The notes under the pieces are model-generated. The model worked only from the letters and a program-made list of their open reading frames with translations, searched no databases and was not told where the DNA came from. This document shows, one piece after another, positions 61,856 to 64,000 of a stretch of DNA of 64,000 bases. The number at the start of each line of letters is the position of its first letter. Within the stretch, counting starts at the first letter, position 1. Origin of the DNA: Strigops habroptila (lineage: Eukaryota > Chordata > Aves > Psittaciformes > Psittacidae); NCBI RefSeq assembly GCF_004027225.2, contig NW_022651108.1, forward strand, positions 62,001-126,000, read 5' to 3'. Made by a program: the position numbers and the translations under genes.

Positions 61856-64000
61856 ATGGTGTCCGTCACGATGGGTGAGCCCCCCCCCCCCCCCAAATCC
61901 CCCCCCCCTTCCCGCCCCCAATCCCATCTCCCCATGGAAACCCATCCCATGGGATCCCCCCATTCCCTGTGTTCCTCGCAGCCACTTCCGAGTGGATCCA
62001 GTTCTTCAAGGAAGCCGGGATCCCGCCGGGCCCCGCCGTCAGCTACGCCGTCATGTTTGTGGACAACAGGTACCCCCCCCCCCAAAAAAACAGATCCCAC
62101 GGGAGGCAAATCCATAGGGAATGAGGAGGGGGGATCCCTCGGGACACGGTTTTCCTGCCGCCAGGATCCGGAAGAACATGTTGTTGGATCTCAACAAGGA
62201 GCTGATGAACGAGCTGGGCATCACGGTGGTGGGAGACGTCATCGCCATCCTCAAGCACGCCAAAGTGGTGCATAGGCAGGTACGGGAACGGGTTATTCCC
62301 ATGGGAATGGGGCAGCCGCAGGCTCCTGCCCCTTCTCCCGGCGGGAAGCTGGCGTTTTCCAGCCTTTTCCAAGGGTTTCTTCCCGCAGGAGATGTGCAAA
62401 GCGGCCACGGAGCTGCTGGGCCCCGGCTCGTCCCCGCTGCCCCCGGAGCTGCGCCGCGGAGCCAGCACCGGTGAGCGGCGCCCGGCCGCGGGGACCCTGC
62501 CCGGGAAGCGGGAATGCCGGGGGGGACGGGGGGGGGGTGGGATGGGGTGGAATGGGATGGATTGGAGTGGAATGGAATGGGATGGGATGGAATGGGATGA
62601 ATGGAGTGCAATGGGATGGATTGGAGTGGAATGGAATGGGATGGGATGAATGGAGTGGAATGGGATGGATTAGAGTGGAATGGAATGGGATGGGATGGGA
62701 TGAATGGAGTGAAATGGGATGGATTGGAGTGAAGTGGAATGGGATGGGATGGAATGGGATGAATGGAGTGGAATGGGATGGATTGGAGTGGAATGGAATG
62801 GGATGGGATGAATGGAGTGGAATGGGATGGATTAGAGTGGAATGGAATGGGATGGGATGGGATGAATGGAGTGAAATGGGATGGATTGGAGTGAAGTGGA
62901 ATGGGATGGAACGGGATGGGATGAATAGAGTGAAATGGGATGGATTGGAGTGGAATGCAATGGGATGGAATGGAATGGAATGGGATGAATGGGATGGATT
63001 GGAGTGGAACGGAATGGGATGGAATGGGATGAATGGAGTGGAATGGAATGGGATGGGATGAATGGAGTGGAATGGGATGGATTGGAGTGGAATGGGATGG
63101 GATGGAATGGGATGAATGGAGTGAAATGGGATGGATTGAAATGGAATGGGATGGGATGGAATGGGATGAATGGAGTGAAATGGGATGCAATGGACTGGGA
63201 TGGAATGGAATGGGATGGGATGAATGGAGTGAAATGAGTTGGATTGGAGTGGAATGGGATGGGATGGGATGGGATGAATGGAGTGAAATGAGTTGGATTG
63301 GAGTGGAATGGAATGGGATGGAATGGGATGAATGGAGTGAAATGGGATGGATTGGAGTGGAATGGAATGGAATGGGATGGGATGGGATGAATGGAGTGAA
63401 ATGGGATGGATTGGAGTGGAATGGAATGGGATGGGATGGAATGGACTGGGATGGAATGGGATGGGATGGACTGGGATGGAATGGGATGGATTGGAGCAGA
63501 ATGGGATGGGATGGAATGGACTGGGATGGAATGGGATGGGATGGACTGGGATGGAATGGGATGGATTGGAGCGGAATGGGGTGGGATGGACTGGGATGGA
63601 ATGGGATGGATTGGAGTGGGATGGGATGGAATGGGATGGAATGGGATAGATTGGAGCGAAACGGGATGGAATGGGATGGATCGGAGCGGGATGGGATGGG
63701 ATGGAATGGAGCGGGATGGGATGGGATGGATTGGAGCGGAATGGGATGGAATGGGCTGGATTGGAGCGGGATGGGATGGGCTGGATTGGGATGGGATGGC
63801 ATGGATTGGAGCGGGATGGGATGGGATGGATTGGAGCGGGATGGGATGGAGTGGACTGGGATGGAATGAGATGGATTGGAGCGGGATGGGATGGGATGGA
63901 TTGGAGCGGGATGGGATGGGATGGGATGGAGCGGGATGGGATGGGATGGGAGGCAGCTCAGAGCTCCCGCAGCCCCAGCAGGGGCAGGGGCACCTCCCAG
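61856..64000 (+). CDS. C19orf47: C19orf47 ortholog, 5' part (SAM-like domain protein), runs off the window
   Basis: Function poorly known. The human protein carries a SAM-like N-terminal domain. Exons: 61817-61874 (ATG 61,856), 61982-62069, 62165-62279, 62389-62470, in phase, giving MVSVTMATSEWIQFFKEAGI, PPGPAVSYAVMFVDNRIRKN, MLLDLNKELMNELGITVVGD, VIAILKHAKVVHRQ, then EMCKAATELLGPGSS and RRGASTG. This is nearly identical to the human N-terminus. A further exon may begin at 63,973 after cccgcag, but only 28 bases are visible. The rest of the gene lies right of the window. Kozak context is good (ccgccatgg). Confidence 0.93.
62535..63955. repeat. GGAATGGGATGGATT satellite-like array
   Basis: C19orf47 intron 4. 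Pentamer-based ggaat/gggat/ggatt repeats (tggattggagtggaatggga) with longer duplicated blocks (near-identical stretches at about 62,640-62,760 and 62,800-62,910). Confidence 0.93.

Noticed and set aside
1-64000. tRNA, rRNA or microRNA genes
   Set aside because: No cloverleaf with A/B boxes and no rRNA sequence recognised. Hairpins formed by G/C repeats are not evidence of microRNAs.

Overview
This window is vertebrate nuclear DNA and almost certainly avian. It has very GC-rich short exons, introns built almost wholly of private G/C-rich tandem repeats, and one CR1 LINE tail (about 6,822-7,091). Its gene set is that of human 19q13.2. This is what a GC-rich dot microchromosome of a bird would look like. 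The species cannot be told from the sequence alone.

Seven protein-coding genes can be reconstructed exon by exon. Splice phases were checked by hand. From left to right: the 3' half of SPTBN4 (beta-IV spectrin, +, 332-15,455, 5' part outside the window); SHKBP1 (+, 16,585-24,435, 17 exons, about 697 aa); LTBP4 long form (+, 26,587-45,786, 26 exons, about 1,373 aa); PRX (periaxin, +, about 48,327-51,911, about 659 aa); HIPK4 (+, 53,583-54,944, one uninterrupted frame of 453 aa); PLD3 (-, 59,663-55,210, 11 coding exons, 483 aa); and the first exons of C19orf47 (+, from 61,856, continuing off the right edge). SPTBN4, SHKBP1, LTBP4, PRX and HIPK4 lie head to tail. HIPK4 and PLD3 converge. PLD3 and C19orf47 diverge from a shared GC-rich promoter near 60.7-60.9 kb. 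Relative to the human order, one inversion of the SERTAD1-to-LTBP4 block explains the layout.

Almost all non-coding sequence longer than a few hundred bases is tandem repeat, and nearly every long intron has its own motif (units of 9 to about 60 bp, several with higher-order periods such as 62, 181 and 460 bp). The most striking observation is that some of these repeats are copies of the exon-intron junction they adjoin. In SPTBN4 the last 22 bases of an exon plus its 5' splice site recur seven more times downstream. In PLD3 a 23-bp unit carrying the end of an exon plus its donor fills 1.4 kb. In LTBP4 a unit resembling the end of exon 23 fills 1.1 kb. This suggests that minisatellites here can start at a 5' splice junction and fill the intron with decoy donors.

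The genes do not form a pathway. SPTBN4 (axon initial segment and node of Ranvier) and PRX (Schwann-cell myelin) are both genes of myelinated nerve. LTBP4 is an extracellular-matrix TGF-beta and elastic-fibre protein. SHKBP1 acts in EGFR trafficking. HIPK4 is a DYRK-family kinase. PLD3 is an endolysosomal phospholipase-D-fold protein. Several LTBP4 exons contain homopolymer runs of 9-11 C or G where the conserved reading frame changes by one base. These are more likely sequence errors than true mutations, so a naive gene predictor would probably break or miss this gene.
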